From: IMCC26256 sp046081705
Lineage (GTDB): Bacteria > Actinomycetota > Acidimicrobiia > IMCC26256
Reading direction: 5' to 3'
Assembly: GCA_046081705.1 (NCBI GenBank)
Contig: JBJTWK010000053.1
Coordinates: 1-24,998 of the forward strand
Length of the DNA stretch: 24,998 nt
Below are positions 23,530 through 24,998 of the stretch, piece by piece. Under the pieces are notes generated by a model. That model did no database searches, was not told the DNA's origin, and saw nothing but the letters and a program-made list of their open reading frames with translations. The translations under genes were made by a program, and so were the position numbers. Positions within the stretch are counted from its first letter, which is position 1; each line of letters starts with the position of its first letter.

Positions 23530-24747
23530 ATGTACGAGTGGAGCGATGAGCACCTGATGATCCGTGACGCGGTGCGTCAGTGGGTCGAGGCCGAGGTGCG
23601 GCCCCGGCGCGACGAGCTCGAGTTCGGCGACACCCCGCCGTACGACGTCATCCGCTCCCTCTACGCGACCTTCGGCATGGACGCCATGGCCCGCGACACC
23701 TTCAAGCGGCGCATCGAGAAGGAGCGGGCGGCGGCCGAGGGCGGCGCGGCGTCGGCGTCCGAGGAGCGCTCGGGCGGTGGCAACGCCGGGATGACCCTCA
23801 TCCCGATCATCGAGCTGTGCCGGTGCTCGCCGGGCCTCGTGACGGCGATGGGTGTGAGCACCGGTCTCGCCGCCGCCACCATCATGAGCCGGGGCACGAT
23901 CGCGCAGAAGGAGCGCTGGGCGCTCGACCTCCTCACCTTCGAGAAGGTGGGTGCGTGGGCGATCACCGAGCCCGACTCCGGCTCCGACGCGTTCGGCCGG
24001 ATGCAGTCGACCGCTCGCCGTGACGGCGACGAGTACGTCCTCAACGGCAACAAGACCTTCATCACGAACGGCCCGTACGCCGACACGACCGTCTTCATCT
24101 GCAAGCTCGACGAGGGCAACCCGCCGGCCGAGCGCAAGATCCTCTCCTTCGTGCTCGAGAAGGGCATGCCCGGCTTCGAGCAGACCAAGCCGATGCGCAA
24201 GATGGGTATGCACTCCTCGCCGACCGGCATGCTCTTCCTGCAGGACGTGCGGGTCGGGCGGGACCGGCTCCTCGGCGAGACCGAGGAGGTGCCGTACCGG
24301 GAGGGCGCCAAGCAGGCGTTCTCGATCGAGCGCATGGGCGTGGCCGCGATGGCGCTCGGCATCGTCGATCGGTGCCTCGAGCTCAGCATCTCCTACGCCA
24401 AGGAGTGCATCCGGTTCGGGAAGCCGATCGGTGAGCACCAGCTCATCCAGGACAAGCTCGCCCGCATGGAGGTCGCCCGGATCAACCTCGAGAACCTCGT
24501 GTTCCGGAGCATCGAGAAGTCGTCGGCCGGGGTGCCGCTCGACCTCACCGAGGCCTCGGCCATGAAGCTCTACTCGGCCCGGGCCGCCACCGAGGTGGCG
24601 CTCGACGCCGTCCAGATCTTCGGCGGCAACGGGTACATGGCGGAGTACGAGGTGGAGCAGCTCGCCCGGGACGCCAAGGTCCTCCAGATCTACGCCGGCA
24701 CCGACGAGATCCAGGTCACGCACATCGCCAAGGCCATGCTCGCCTGA
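23530..24747 (+). CDS. acyl-CoA dehydrogenase, isovaleryl/long-chain-type catalytic Glu position
   Basis: Acyl-CoA dehydrogenases introduce the alpha-beta double bond into acyl-CoA using FAD. The 405-residue protein has the family signatures AWAITEPDSGSDAFG and GNGYMAEYEVEQLARDAKVL. The usual catalytic Glu of the YEGT motif (MCAD Glu376) is Ala389 here (IYAGTDEIQ), while Glu267 in SIERMGVA falls where MCAD has Thr255 and isovaleryl-CoA dehydrogenase has its catalytic Glu254. The enzyme should therefore be active with a relocated base. Residues about 60-88 form an Ala/Gly/Glu-rich insertion. The ATG at 23530 follows GGAGG. It is divergent from the amidohydrolase operon, suggesting a shared pathway, possibly branched-chain acyl-CoA oxidation. 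Confidence 0.95.
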   Translation: MYEWSDEHLMIRDAVRQWVEAEVRPRRDELEFGDTPPYDVIRSLYATFGMDAMARDTFKRRIEKERAAAEGGAASASEERSGGGNAGMTLIPIIELCRCSPGLVTAMGVSTGLAAATIMSRGTIAQKERWALDLLTFEKVGAWAITEPDSGSDAFGRMQSTARRDGDEYVLNGNKTFITNGPYADTTVFICKLDEGNPPAERKILSFVLEKGMPGFEQTKPMRKMGMHSSPTGMLFLQDVRVGRDRLLGETEEVPYREGAKQAFSIERMGVAAMALGIVDRCLELSISYAKECIRFGKPIGEHQLIQDKLARMEVARINLENLVFRSIEKSSAGVPLDLTEASAMKLYSARAATEVALDAVQIFGGNGYMAEYEVEQLARDAKVLQIYAGTDEIQVTHIAKAMLA

Positions 24748-24769
24748 CCTCGCCCGACCGACACCGAGC

Positions 24770-24998
24770 TCAGCGTGTTGGCTCCCGCCGTTCGTCGCGC
24801 GGGTTGGGCTGTCGTGTGGGGCGGCGGGCGAGGGTGAGGGCCAGCATCGCCGCCGGGACGACGGCGTAGGCCAGCAGCCCGACTCGCAGATCGGCGCGGT
24901 CGGCGATCGCCCTGATACCGATGGGAACGAGTAGCCCGAGCATCTCGATCGCGCCCATGACGGCCTTGGTCGTCCCCGCCCGGCCCGGAACCAGTCGC
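24770..24998 (-). CDS. MFS transporter, C-terminal end (runs off the right edge)
   Basis: The minus strand is open from the right edge to a TGA at 24770. It encodes the last two hydrophobic helices of a permease (KAVMGAIEMLGLLVPIGI, then VGLLAYAVVPAAMLALTLA) and a basic cytoplasmic tail rich in Arg and Pro. The pattern fits helices 11-12 of a major facilitator protein. An ATG exists at 24958, but the frame continues upstream with PGRAGTTKAVMGA, a typical loop, so the real start is outside the window. It converges with the acyl-CoA dehydrogenase, 22 nt apart. The substrate is unknown. Confidence 0.65.
   Translation of the reverse strand, partial: RLVPGRAGTTKAVMGAIEMLGLLVPIGIRAIADRADLRVGLLAYAVVPAAMLALTLARRPTRQPNPRDERREPTR

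Overview
This is a very GC-rich window packed with genes on both strands and short intergenic gaps. It looks like the chromosome of a high-GC actinobacterium. The pairing of a decaprenyl-phosphate-arabinose pathway (UbiA/DprE1/DprE2) with a FadD19-like ligase and a methylacyl-CoA racemase fits Actinobacteria. A non-mycolate lineage such as Acidimicrobiia is my inference, not something the sequence proves. I see no rRNA, tRNA, CRISPR array, insertion sequence or phage gene.

Layout. 1-1792: the 5' part of an MFS transporter (running off the left edge) lies directly downstream of type II citrate synthase (gltA), both on the minus strand. 1948-4494: a hypothetical protein, then an aldehyde dehydrogenase (+), closed by a strong hairpin. 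4609-6973: minus-strand MBL hydrolase, amidase and a small zinc-ribbon protein. 7104-10725: a molybdopterin oxidoreductase and a carotenoid-oxygenase-family protein (+). 10733-14462: a minus-strand cassette ubiA-dprE1-dprE2-HAD phosphatase, which could supply every step from PRPP plus decaprenyl phosphate to decaprenyl-phosphoryl-arabinose. 14524-15798: an alkylsulfatase-like MBL protein (-). 15902-18692: a FadD19-like acyl-CoA synthetase and a class III adenylate cyclase (+). 18705-23436: a five-gene minus-strand operon of four tandem COG2159 'amidohydrolase' paralogs followed by an alpha-methylacyl-CoA racemase. 23530-24747: a divergent acyl-CoA dehydrogenase. 24770-24998: the 3' end of a second MFS transporter.

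How the genes may work together. The right-hand third (FadD19-like ligase, methylacyl-CoA racemase, acyl-CoA dehydrogenase with an isovaleryl-type catalytic base, four amidohydrolase-like proteins) reads as a catabolic island for alpha-methyl-branched acyl chains, such as sterol or isoprenoid side chains. The most unusual point is that all four amidohydrolase paralogs have lost most of the canonical metal ligands while the rest of the fold is strongly conserved.

Regulation. Several lead genes have a TAnnnT hexamer 6-9 nt before the start codon, the geometry of leaderless transcripts. gltA, the aldehyde dehydrogenase, the molybdopterin oxidoreductase and the acyl-CoA dehydrogenase instead have a TAnnnT further upstream plus a Shine-Dalgarno sequence. 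No stretch over 300 bases lacks a gene.
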